Source: Vibrio sp. MedPE-SWchi
Lineage (GTDB): Bacteria; Pseudomonadota; Gammaproteobacteria; Enterobacterales; Vibrionaceae
Assembly (NCBI GenBank): GCA_001874155.1
Contig: MPDB01000004.1
Span: 62,001 to 126,000, forward strand
Direction: 5' to 3'
DNA length: 64,000 nt
The notes under the pieces were generated by a model. That model worked only from the letters and a program-made list of their open reading frames with translations. It did not search any database and was not told the DNA's origin. Positions 42,551-52,083 of the stretch are shown one piece after another. The translations under genes were made by a program, and so were the position numbers. Each line of letters starts with the position of its first letter. Positions within the stretch are counted from its first letter, which is position 1.

Positions 42551-45109
42551 TTACACTTCAACGACATCAATCTCTTTGCCAAAGTCATGCTTGGCTGGTG
42601 GCGTCGGGAAGCGTTGTTCGCGTATGGTGGTGAACGTTAGATTTTGATCGGTTTGCTCGCTGTTCACGAAGTGCTTAAAGCGCTTAAGTTTCTGTGGATT
42701 CTCGATGGTGGTCTTCCACTCACATTGGTATTTTTCAATGTTGTGTTGGATTTCTTGCTCTAACTCAGCAGCAAGTCCTAGCTTATCTTCAATGACCACC
42801 TGTTTGAGGTAGTCGATGCCGCCCTCTAGGTTTTCTAACCATACGGAAGTACGTTGTAGGCGATCGGCGGTGCGGATATAGAACATCAAGACTCGGTCGA
42901 TGTATTTCACTAAGGTTTCAGTGTCCAGATCGCTGGCAAATAGGTCGGCGTGGCGTGGTCTCATCCCGCCATTACCACATACGTAAAGGTTCCAGCCTTT
43001 ATCCGTTGCGATGATACCGATGTCTTTTGATTGCGCCTCAGCACATTCACGAGTACAACCCGACACAGCGAATTTCAGCTTATGAGGAGAACGAAGCCCC
43101 TTGTAACGGTTTTCAATGTCAATGGCGAAGCCTACGCTGTCACCGACACCATAACGACACCAAGTGCTACCGACACAAGATTTCACGGTACGCACTGATT
43201 TTCCGTAGGCGTGACCGGTTTCAAACCCAGCATCGATGAGTTCTTTCCATATGTCGGGCAGTTCATTGAGTTGCGCGCCAAATAGGTCGACACGCTGTCC
43301 ACCCGTGATCTTAGTGTAGAGGTTGTACTTTTTAGCGACTTCACCAAGCACAATCAAACGGTCTGGGGTGATTTCACCGCCCGCGATACGTGGAACCACC
43401 GAGTAGGTGCCGTCTTTTTGCATGTTACCGAGGTAAACGTCGTTGGTGTCTTGCAGCTCAATGTGCGCGTCTTCAAGAATGTAGTCGTTCCAGTAAGACG
43501 CTAAGATAGAGCCAATCGCTGGCTTACAGATCGTACAGCCAAGCCCCTTCCCGTGTGACTCTAATACCTGGTCAAAGGTTTCGATTTTGTTGACACGAAT
43601 AATGTCACTCAGTTCTTGGCGAGAATAGGCAAAGTGCTCACAGATATCGTTGTTAACCTCAACCCCTAAACTGCTTAGCTCACTATCAAGGACTTGTTTT
43701 GCTAGTGCGCTACAACCGCCACAACCTGTTGATGCGTTGGTGGTCTCTTTGAGCGCAGCCATTGTGGTGCAGCCAGACGCAACGGCCTGCTTGATGTCTC
43801 CCTTAGTAACATCAAAACATGAACAGATCATCGCCGTATCTGGGAGGGCATCCACACCCAATGCCGAAGATTCATCTTGCGCGACATTTGGCAGAATCAG
43901 TACTGATGGGTTTTCCGGTAAAGGCATGTCGTTTTGCATCATCTGCAATAGCGTGCCATAGGCTTCCGCATCACCGACTAATACTGCACCTACAATCTTG
44001 CTGCCATCTTCTGAGATGATTAAACGCTTATAAACCTGTTCTATTTCATCGCTGTAGGTGTAAGACTGCGCGCCAGGCGTGCGGTCGTGAACCTCGCCAA
44101 TACTGGCAACATCAACGCCCAACAGCTTGAGCTTGGTGCTCATGTCTGCACCAGTAAATTCAAGATCGCTTGTTTCTTCAGTAAGGTCAGCCAGTACGTG
44201 AGCAGCCGCTACTTTGGCCATTTGGTAACCTGGAGCGACTAAGCCAAAGATTTTTTGATCCCAAAGGGCACATTCACCAATCGCATACACATCGGGAAGG
44301 TTGGTTTGACAGAGATTGTTGATCACAATACCGCCACGCTCACCAAGCTCGATGGTTGAGCTTCGAGCCAGCTCATCTTGAGGACGAATACCGGCAGAGA
44401 AGACGATCATATCGGTTTCTACATGGCTTCCGTCTGCGAAGTTCATGCGATAGCGTGATGTTTCGCCTGCAACAATTTCCGTGGTCGCTTTTTCGGTATG
44501 AACCGTCACGCCCAGATCTTCGATTTTTCGTTTGAGTAGTTCGCCGCCACCCGCATCAAGCTGAACCGCCATTAGCCTTGGCGCAAATTCAACAACGTGG
44601 GTTTCAATGTCTAAATTCTTCAGTGCATTTGCGGCTTCCAAGCCGAGTAGACCCCCGCCAATCACCACGCCCGTTTTACTTTGTTTGCTTGATAGCTTAA
44701 TGGCATCAAGATCGTCCAGAGTACGATAAACATGACAGTGTTCTTGGTCGTTGCCCGGAATAGGGGGAACAAAAGGGAATGAGCCGGTAGCCAGAACCAA
44801 TTTGTCGTACGCTTCCTTGCGGCCGCTCGCAGTGATGACTTGATTGTTTTCGGTATCAAGTTGAGTCACTTTTTCATTCACAACATAGCTGACCCCGTTT
44901 TCTTGATAATAGGCCTCACTGGTCATTGCCAGGTCTTCTGCACTTTTACCTTCATAATATGACGTGAGCTGAACGCGGTCATAGGCGAGGTACTTCTCTT
45001 CACTAAACGTAATGATCTCAGCATCTTTGGTTGACGATTTGATCAATGTATCGATGAACTTGTGGCCAACCATACCGTTGCCAACAACGACAATCCTTTG
45101 TTTACTCAT
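42551..45109 (-). CDS. nirB: Nitrite reductase (NADH) large subunit NirB
   Basis: IVVVGNGMVGHKFIDTL FAD domain, BFD-like CSCFDVTKGDIKQAV, siroheme/4Fe-4S motif SCVGSTWCRYG...AVSGCTRECAEAQSKDIG. Confidence 0.97.
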   Translation of the reverse strand: MSKQRIVVVGNGMVGHKFIDTLIKSSTKDAEIITFSEEKYLAYDRVQLTSYYEGKSAEDLAMTSEAYYQENGVSYVVNEKVTQLDTENNQVITASGRKEAYDKLVLATGSFPFVPPIPGNDQEHCHVYRTLDDLDAIKLSSKQSKTGVVIGGGLLGLEAANALKNLDIETHVVEFAPRLMAVQLDAGGGELLKRKIEDLGVTVHTEKATTEIVAGETSRYRMNFADGSHVETDMIVFSAGIRPQDELARSSTIELGERGGIVINNLCQTNLPDVYAIGECALWDQKIFGLVAPGYQMAKVAAAHVLADLTEETSDLEFTGADMSTKLKLLGVDVASIGEVHDRTPGAQSYTYSDEIEQVYKRLIISEDGSKIVGAVLVGDAEAYGTLLQMMQNDMPLPENPSVLILPNVAQDESSALGVDALPDTAMICSCFDVTKGDIKQAVASGCTTMAALKETTNASTGCGGCSALAKQVLDSELSSLGVEVNNDICEHFAYSRQELSDIIRVNKIETFDQVLESHGKGLGCTICKPAIGSILASYWNDYILEDAHIELQDTNDVYLGNMQKDGTYSVVPRIAGGEITPDRLIVLGEVAKKYNLYTKITGGQRVDLFGAQLNELPDIWKELIDAGFETGHAYGKSVRTVKSCVGSTWCRYGVGDSVGFAIDIENRYKGLRSPHKLKFAVSGCTRECAEAQSKDIGIIATDKGWNLYVCGNGGMRPRHADLFASDLDTETLVKYIDRVLMFYIRTADRLQRTSVWLENLEGGIDYLKQVVIEDKLGLAAELEQEIQHNIEKYQCEWKTTIENPQKLKRFKHFVNSEQTDQNLTFTTIREQRFPTPPAKHDFGKEIDVVEV

Positions 45110-45146
45110 TTGCTTACTTCCTGTGTAAAAATTATTAGATGTTTTC

Positions 45147-45974
45147 TTACGCTGACAGTCTTAATGGGTGCGCTTGGTGTTTGCTGTCAGCAGAATCACT
45201 ATCAATAGAATGTTTGGTGCGCTGCTCTAACCATTGCATCTGCTCAGAAATCGACACAACGTGGCCGATGACAATCAGAGCGGGGGACTGAATATCGTGT
45301 TGCAGTTTTAGCTCGGTTAACTGCGACAGCTTGCCCGTTACGGTTCTGTGTTCGTCGGTGCAGCCTTTTTCAATAAAGGCGATAGGGGTGTCTTTATCCA
45401 TGCCTGCCGCAAGTAGCTTCTGACTGATCATGTCGGTCTGACTCAGCCCCATGTAAACGACCAATGTTTGCTTAAGGGCTGCAAGTGCACCCCATTGAAT
45501 CTCGAGCTTCTTGTCAGCGTGCGCCGTAATGAACGTGCACCCTTGAGCGATACCACGATGGGTAAGTGGGATCTGTGAATAGGTAGAACAGCCAGACGCC
45601 GCAGTAATGCCCGGTACGACATCGACGCGAATACCGTTTTGAGCGAGAAGCAGCATTTCTTCGCTACCACGACCAAACACAAAGGCGTCTCCGCCTTTGA
45701 CTCGACAAAGACTCTTTCCTTGAGTAGCTTGGTCGATCATCAGCTCATTTATCTCTTGCTGAGTTTTGCTGTGGCAGCCTTTCTTTTTACCGACATAGAT
45801 CCGTTCTGCGTGAGCAGGAAACGTCGCGCGGATCTCTTTGCTGACTAAGTTGTCAAAAACAATCACTTCGGCGCTCTCTATGGCTTTCGCCGCTTTAATC
45901 GTCAATAACTCAGGATCGCCAGGTCCTGCGCTTACTAAGGTCACAACCCCGTACTGCTTGGTTCTTATCGTCAT
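45147..45974 (-). CDS. cobA: Uroporphyrinogen-III C-methyltransferase
   Basis: VTLVSAGPGDPELLTIKAAKAIESAEVIVFDNLVS...GDAFVFGRGSEE SUMT motifs; provides siroheme for NirB. Confidence 0.95.
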   Translation of the reverse strand: MTIRTKQYGVVTLVSAGPGDPELLTIKAAKAIESAEVIVFDNLVSKEIRATFPAHAERIYVGKKKGCHSKTQQEINELMIDQATQGKSLCRVKGGDAFVFGRGSEEMLLLAQNGIRVDVVPGITAASGCSTYSQIPLTHRGIAQGCTFITAHADKKLEIQWGALAALKQTLVVYMGLSQTDMISQKLLAAGMDKDTPIAFIEKGCTDEHRTVTGKLSQLTELKLQHDIQSPALIVIGHVVSISEQMQWLEQRTKHSIDSDSADSKHQAHPLRLSA

Positions 45975-46134
45975 TGCGTTACTCCATTAACTGCAAAGTG
46001 AGTGGGTTGAAATTGGTTAATAAGAGTTGAGCAAAGAGAGTGCCAGATAGGAAATAAACGATAAGAGAATTTTATAAAACTAGTTAAAACAAGTTGTTAC
46101 GTTAGAATTTCGTCGAAATGTTGAGATCCGTTAA

Positions 46135-46202
46135 GGTGCAAAACGATGAAAAAATGCGAGATATTGTGCATTGTTGGTGCAACGGGCTGTAACTTGGTGC
46201 AA
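46135..46202. promoter_or_regulatory. KGTGCA direct-repeat cluster in the cobA/nasA intergenic region
   Basis: GGTGCA at 46135, TGTGCA at 46165, GGTGCAA at 46176 and 46196, all in the same orientation. Confidence 0.45.
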
Positions 46203-46229
46203 ATATTTCTCGTAAGTTATTGATTAATA

Positions 46230-46245
46230 TACCCATTTAGGGGTA
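46230..46245. promoter_or_regulatory. NarL/NarP 7-2-7 binding site
   Basis: TACCCAT-TT-AGGGGTA is an exact match to TACYYMT-N2-AKRRGTA. Confidence 0.7.
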
Positions 46246-46392
46246 GGTGGTTGTATTTTTAGCTCTTAACCTGTTGATATGTATTTACTTTGTTTGCTTA
46301 TTGATTTGAATACATTGTCGATCCCTTGTTTGGCGTAAATGTTGCTACTTAGAGAGTAGGAAAGGATTAGGCTCAACTTGGATGAGGCAACA

Positions 46393-48900
46393 ATGAATAA
46401 AGATAATGAAGGATGGATAAAGACAACTTGCGCATATTGTGGGGTAGGTTGCGGCGTGGAAGCGCGCCCAATGTCATCGGGAAAACTGGACATTCGTGGT
46501 GACCAAAGCCACCCATCAAATTTTGGCAAACTGTGTACCAAGGGAATCGCTTTAGGGGATACGGTGATTCAAGATGGTCGATTACTGCACCCAACGCACA
46601 TCACCGAAAGACAAAGCCATCGTGAAGACGCTCGAAAACACCTTCAATGGGATGAGGCGACCCAACTGGTCGCGGATAAATTTTCACAAGCCATTGAACA
46701 GTATGGCCCTGACTCGGTCGCCTTTTATGTGTCAGGCCAACTTCTGACCGAAGACTACTATGTGGCGAATAAGCTAATGAAAGGCTTTATTGGCAGCAGT
46801 AACATTGATAGTAACTCACGCCTTTGTATGGCTTCTTCTGTGGTCGGACACAAGCGTGCCTTTGGCACAGATACCGTACCTGTAACCTATCAAGATCTTG
46901 AGCAATCGGAATTAGTGGTCATTGTGGGATCTAACCTTGCGTGGTGTCACCCGGTGTTGTTCCAGCGTCTTCGTCAGGCGAAGCAAACGAACCCAGCAAT
47001 GAAAGTCATCGTTGTTGATCCAAGAGAAACCGAAACTTGTACGATTGCTGATCAGCATTTAGCGGTAAAGTCAGGCGCTGATGTCGCGCTGTTTAATGGC
47101 TTGCTCTCCTATCTAGATGAAAATGGAAGCGTGAATAGCGAGTTTGTCGCGAAGCATACCCAAGGTTTCTACAGCGCGATGAAACAAGCGAAAGAGCAAC
47201 CGGATGTAGCCGAGATTACTGGCTTAGCTGCGGATGAGTTGATTGAGTTCTACCAAACTTTCTCGACAACAGATAAGGTGGTGACCATTTATTCGCAAGG
47301 CGTGAACCAATCTAGCCAAGGCTGCGATAAGGTCAACAGCATCATCAACTGTCACCTTGCAACGGGTAAAATTGGAAAGTTGGGTTCTGGCCCATTTTCG
47401 GTGACGGGTCAACCCAATGCTATGGGCGGAAGAGAGGTGGGTGCACTGGCCAATACACTGGCGGCGCACGTGGAGTTTGATGATCCACTTCAGCATCAAC
47501 TCATCAGCGAATTTTGGCAAACCGATGCCCTTGCTAAGCAGCCTGGTCTAAAAGCCATTGAACTGTTTGATGCGATGGCGGATGGAAAAATCAAAGCGGT
47601 GTGGATCATGGGCACCAACCCAATGGTGAGCCTACCCGATAGCGATAAGATTAAATTAGCGCTAGAAACCTGCCCGTTTGTTGTGGTCTCTGACTGCATT
47701 GAGGATACGGAAACGACCCGCATGGCCGATGTGGTTTTGCCTGCGCAAGGTTGGAGTGAGAAGTCGGGCACGGTGACCAATTCTGAACGCAGGATCTCTA
47801 GACAGCGACGCGTGTTACCAAGCCCAGGAAGTGCCAAACCAGACTGGTGGATCATCAGCGCAGTCGCCAAGAAAATGGGGTTTGAAAGCCGATTTAACTA
47901 TCGCCATGAAGGTGAAGTGTTCAAAGAATACGCGCGTCTAACCTCTCTTGGGCATGAACAAAAACCGCGGGATTTGAATCTCATTGGCCTTACGCAGCTC
48001 GATGATTTTGGCTACAGCCGTTTAGTACCGCAGCAGTGGCCAGTTGTCGATCTTCAGGCTGAGCTAGTGCATCACGCCTTATTTCAAGACAACCAATTTT
48101 TCACTGCCAGTGGGAAAGCCAATTTTGTCGCCGTCACGCATGTGCAGCCGTTGAGTGAAACCAATGAACGTTATCCTCTGGTTCTGAATAGCGGTCGAAC
48201 GCGCGACCATTGGCATACGATGTCTCGCACAGGTTTATCGCCTAGGTTGGCTTCTCACGCTCCTGAGCCGTATGTTCAGGTTCACCCCAAGACCGCTCGA
48301 TTGCATCATATTGTTGATCAGCAGTTGGTGGAAGTTACCAGTGATATCGGGAAAGTCATTGCTCGAGCGTCGGTGACGAGAGAAGTCAGCCCACAACAGT
48401 TATTCATGCCAATTCACTGGAATGCGATTACAGCCAAACAGAGCAAACCGTGTGAACTGATTTCTCCTATCAGCGATAAGCTATCAGGACAGCCGGAGTT
48501 TAAGCATACGCCAGCCACTGTCTCGCCTTTATCCATGCTCTCTTCTGCCGTGGTTTTGTCGAGCGTGACCGTAGAATGTGAACCCTTTGATTACTGGAGC
48601 AGACAGAAGATTGAGGGCGGGTATCTGTATCGAATCGAGTCCTTTTTGGATCAGAAGGCGTTGACGGCTTTGATCAAATCGTCTGTCGCTCAACCTTCTG
48701 GTGAGGTCATGGAGACAACTGGAACGGACGTCTATCGCTCAGTGAGTGTGCAGCAAGATCGTTGCCAGCAACTGGTTTGGGTCGGAAGCACGCTCGATGA
48801 AGAAGAAATTAATCACCTCATCGCTCAATTTGATAAAACCTATGATGAACAAACCAAGTTTGATGCGGTACTTACGCCAGGAGAACAAAGCGCCGCATAG
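46393..48900 (+). CDS. nasA: Assimilatory nitrate reductase catalytic subunit (molybdopterin oxidoreductase)
   Basis: 4Fe-4S motif TTCAYCGVGCGVEA, SNIDSNSRLCMAS, NSGRTRDHWHTMSRTG; divergent from cobA-nirBD-narK. Confidence 0.93.
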   Translation: MNKDNEGWIKTTCAYCGVGCGVEARPMSSGKLDIRGDQSHPSNFGKLCTKGIALGDTVIQDGRLLHPTHITERQSHREDARKHLQWDEATQLVADKFSQAIEQYGPDSVAFYVSGQLLTEDYYVANKLMKGFIGSSNIDSNSRLCMASSVVGHKRAFGTDTVPVTYQDLEQSELVVIVGSNLAWCHPVLFQRLRQAKQTNPAMKVIVVDPRETETCTIADQHLAVKSGADVALFNGLLSYLDENGSVNSEFVAKHTQGFYSAMKQAKEQPDVAEITGLAADELIEFYQTFSTTDKVVTIYSQGVNQSSQGCDKVNSIINCHLATGKIGKLGSGPFSVTGQPNAMGGREVGALANTLAAHVEFDDPLQHQLISEFWQTDALAKQPGLKAIELFDAMADGKIKAVWIMGTNPMVSLPDSDKIKLALETCPFVVVSDCIEDTETTRMADVVLPAQGWSEKSGTVTNSERRISRQRRVLPSPGSAKPDWWIISAVAKKMGFESRFNYRHEGEVFKEYARLTSLGHEQKPRDLNLIGLTQLDDFGYSRLVPQQWPVVDLQAELVHHALFQDNQFFTASGKANFVAVTHVQPLSETNERYPLVLNSGRTRDHWHTMSRTGLSPRLASHAPEPYVQVHPKTARLHHIVDQQLVEVTSDIGKVIARASVTREVSPQQLFMPIHWNAITAKQSKPCELISPISDKLSGQPEFKHTPATVSPLSMLSSAVVLSSVTVECEPFDYWSRQKIEGGYLYRIESFLDQKALTALIKSSVAQPSGEVMETTGTDVYRSVSVQQDRCQQLVWVGSTLDEEEINHLIAQFDKTYDEQTKFDAVLTPGEQSAA

Positions 48901-49131
48901 GCTTTAGATCATCATAAGAACGTTTAGAGTTCGAGTTATCTAAGCGTTCTTAGCCCAGCTCGTTTCAGTTTTTATGCCTAACAAAACGTGATTCAAAAAA
49001 CCGAGAGAAAGGTTACTGCTTCTAAATAGGGCCCTGATTGGCAGAGTGTCGTCTTTGCAGCTACTTTTATGAGAGACACTTGTTTATTAATAATTAAAAC
49101 AATAGCCACTTTTTCCCATGGAGCTCTAGGT

Positions 49132-51045
49132 ATGAAGCAGCTTGGATTTAAGCAAAAACTATTAGCATCGGTACTGTTGCTCGTTGGCATCTCAGTATCC
49201 GTTGCCACCTATCTCTCTTACTTGAGCGAGAAAAAACTACTCGCGAAGTATATTACCGAAGCGAGTCAGAGTTACGTGAGATCAAAGGCTCAGGTGATAG
49301 AAGCCAAGCTAGGTGAAAAAGTCGCAGGGGTTGCTGAAGTTGGCGAGATCTTTAAGGATAAACCCTACCCAGGCAGTACGGCAGAAGAGTATATCGATTT
49401 TACCCATGTACTAGCTGGGGCATTCAACACTGGAAGTGCATTTATAGGCTTTGAGGAAACCGGAGAGGCGTATTGGAATCAGACTTCTTCAGGTTGGCCT
49501 AACCACAAACTTGATGGTGATGTGAGGGAAAAAGGGTATTACAAAACCGGACGACAGGCGAACACGCCAATTCCCACCGAACCGTATCTTGGGGAAGATG
49601 GCAAAACCTATTGGATCAGTATCATGCAGCGCACCAAAAGTGGTGTTGTCGCAACGGATATGAACCTGGCGTTTCTAGCGACCCTTGTACAAGATGATGA
49701 TATCCCTCAAGGCGCTGTCGCACTCATCATTAACCAAGACACGACTTTACTCGCCTCGAACTCTCAGGCCATTAAGGCAGGGGAAAAAGGGAGTGACATG
49801 GCTTGGTTCCGCTCAACGGTTGAAGACGCAGTCAGTCAAAGTAGCGCAGCGATTGAATATGCGTACGAAGGAAAAGACAAAATCTTCTTTTCACATCGTA
49901 TCAAGTTTGCGGATAAAAACTGGTATTACGCCATCAGTGTCGACAAAGAGTTCGCCTTTGCGGAGCTGGCCGAAGCCCGAATAGTCGCCACCTCAATAGC
50001 TTTGGTCGCCACCATTGTGAGTGTCATTGTCGCCTTCTTTATTATCCAAATGTTGTACAAACCTATTTTGTCACTGAAGCAGATGGTGATGGCGCTTTCT
50101 CGTGGCGATGGTGATCTCACTCAGCGGCTTGAAGTGAAAAGCAAAGATGATTTGGGCCAAGTCGCTCAATCGATCAATGAGTTTATCGAAAGTTTGCAGC
50201 ATATGATGATCGAGATTCAAGAGGCATCGGGATCGCTGCAGCTCAACGTAGAACGCCTACGCGATCAGTCGTCTCGCAATAGTAATATTTTGCAAAACCA
50301 TGTCTCGGAAACCGAACAAGTAGTGACAGCAATTGAAGAGATGAACGCAACTGCCGATTCAATGGCAACCGATGCGGCCAATACAGCCGACCTTACACAA
50401 CAAGCCAGCCAAACCAGTGACGAGTCTCGTCAAATCGTTTCGCAGTCTCAAAATACGGTCTCTGCATTGATTGCGGAAGTCGACGAATCCGCGATTAATG
50501 TTCAGAAGATGGCCGATGAGACACAGGGTATTAACACGGTTTTAAGTGTGATCAGTGACATCGCAGAACAAACGAATTTGCTGGCGCTCAACGCGGCTAT
50601 TGAAGCGGCTAGGGCAGGCGAGCAAGGTCGAGGTTTTGCCGTGGTTGCTGATGAAGTACGTAACCTAGCCAGCCGAACGAAAGACAGCACCGAAGAGATA
50701 GAAACGGCGCTGAGTAGTTTGGTGAAAGGCACGCAGGTAGTAGTTGATTCTATGGAGAATACGAAAGCGCGTTGCCAAGAAGCCTCTGACGGGTCGGGTG
50801 GTGTTGGCGCAAGCTTAGAGAGCATGACCAATTACGTGAGTCAGATTAATGATTTGAGTACGCAGATTGCGACGGCAGCCGAAGAGCAAAGCAGTGTTAC
50901 TCAAGAAGTCAGTCGTAACATGACGTCTATTAACGAAATTGTAGGGGACTTGGATGCCAATGGGCGACAGGCTCTAGAGGATGCGGAAAATATCTCCTCA
51001 ATCAATGAGCAGTTAAACAACATCGTAAATCGATTTAAATTGTAA
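49132..51045 (+). CDS. Methyl-accepting chemotaxis protein with Cache-type sensor domain
   Basis: TM-Cache-TM-HAMP-MCPsignal; [43 protein letters not shown]. Start at MKQLGFKQK. Confidence 0.94.
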   Translation: MKQLGFKQKLLASVLLLVGISVSVATYLSYLSEKKLLAKYITEASQSYVRSKAQVIEAKLGEKVAGVAEVGEIFKDKPYPGSTAEEYIDFTHVLAGAFNTGSAFIGFEETGEAYWNQTSSGWPNHKLDGDVREKGYYKTGRQANTPIPTEPYLGEDGKTYWISIMQRTKSGVVATDMNLAFLATLVQDDDIPQGAVALIINQDTTLLASNSQAIKAGEKGSDMAWFRSTVEDAVSQSSAAIEYAYEGKDKIFFSHRIKFADKNWYYAISVDKEFAFAELAEARIVATSIALVATIVSVIVAFFIIQMLYKPILSLKQMVMALSRGDGDLTQRLEVKSKDDLGQVAQSINEFIESLQHMMIEIQEASGSLQLNVERLRDQSSRNSNILQNHVSETEQVVTAIEEMNATADSMATDAANTADLTQQASQTSDESRQIVSQSQNTVSALIAEVDESAINVQKMADETQGINTVLSVISDIAEQTNLLALNAAIEAARAGEQGRGFAVVADEVRNLASRTKDSTEEIETALSSLVKGTQVVVDSMENTKARCQEASDGSGGVGASLESMTNYVSQINDLSTQIATAAEEQSSVTQEVSRNMTSINEIVGDLDANGRQALEDAENISSINEQLNNIVNRFKL

Positions 51046-51161
51046 GAGGATAGAGTGCTCTAATGAGATAACGGACACAAATCGTGGCCGTTATCTCGGA
51101 GTATTGGCTGAATAATAACAAGAGGTTAATTGAAAGTGTGCTAAGGAGTCTTTCAAGTTAA

Positions 51162-51470
51162 CTATAAATCCCGCATGAGAATTTCATATTCTTCGTGCGC
51201 ATTACCAATCAGCTTATTGAGTTCCGACGCATCTTGCACATCGAGCTCAAGTTCCCATGGCTTTTGTTTGTCCTTCCCGCAGATCTTCGTGACCGCTCCA
51301 AGAGGTTTGAAGGTGATATCACTCAGGTCAGTTTGGTGACGAATATTCTTGTCCCTTATCTCAACATCTAAAGTTCCTACTGGGTTTACGACAACGTGAG
51401 CAACAGGTGAATTGCTTTCTTGTCGTAGAGTGTTTCCTCGTAATTGGTAGTTTCTGTGTACAGTAATCAT
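51162..51470 (-). CDS. Hypothetical protein, 102 aa
   Basis: Intact ORF with its own intergenic flanks; no family recognised. Confidence 0.6.
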   Translation of the reverse strand: MITVHRNYQLRGNTLRQESNSPVAHVVVNPVGTLDVEIRDKNIRHQTDLSDITFKPLGAVTKICGKDKQKPWELELDVQDASELNKLIGNAHEEYEILMRDL

Positions 51471-51730
51471 AACGGCTAGCCTCCGTTTTTTGTGGGTGTC
51501 CCAAACAAGTGTAGAAGATTATTTCTCGATGTTTAGTGAAATAATTTGGAAAGTTTGATTGGCTATGAATCGTTTCTACAGGACTCTATGCCTCTAGACT
51601 TTTTGCCTTAATGTTCTCGTTTGACCTGATAATAATTGGCGGAGAGTTTAGAAATTGAGAACAAGGTAATATAGGAAAATCATTCATTTGATATACTCAC
51701 AGCTTAACCGATACAGAGGATAGTGATGAT

Positions 51731-51991
51731 ATGTCGAAGACCGCTAAGATATTGAATGAAGATAAACTTGTTAAAAAAGCGCTAGATGTCGGTTTTAAGA
51801 TGGCAAAGTTACAGGGGCTGAATTTACCTACTTCGCCTGCGCCGACTAAAGTGAAAGCGGTGTATTTGTTTTTAGTGGAAGTGAATCAAATTACACCTCT
51901 GCCAGACAGTAAATTGGATGGTGCGAACATCAAAAAACGATTAGCGTTATGGATGCACAGTGCCTTGCCCGATAACGATCCATTGAAGTAA
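51731..51991 (+). CDS. DUF5062-like small protein
   Basis: 86 aa, MSKTAKILNEDKLVKKALDVGFKMAKLQGLNLP; upstream AGAGGA and downstream bidirectional terminator. Confidence 0.65.
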   Translation: MSKTAKILNEDKLVKKALDVGFKMAKLQGLNLPTSPAPTKVKAVYLFLVEVNQITPLPDSKLDGANIKKRLALWMHSALPDNDPLK

Positions 51992-52025
51992 CTTAAATTA
52001 TTCAAGAAAACCTAATTATCCAATA

Positions 52026-52056
52026 AAAAGAGCCAAGTCAATGACTTGGCTCTTTG
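52026..52056. terminator. Bidirectional terminator between DUF5062 gene and nrfA
   Basis: AAAAGAGCCAAGTCA-a-TGACTTGGCTCTTT. Confidence 0.8.
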
Positions 52057-52083
52057 CTTTTCTACTTATTCGATCGGTATCGA

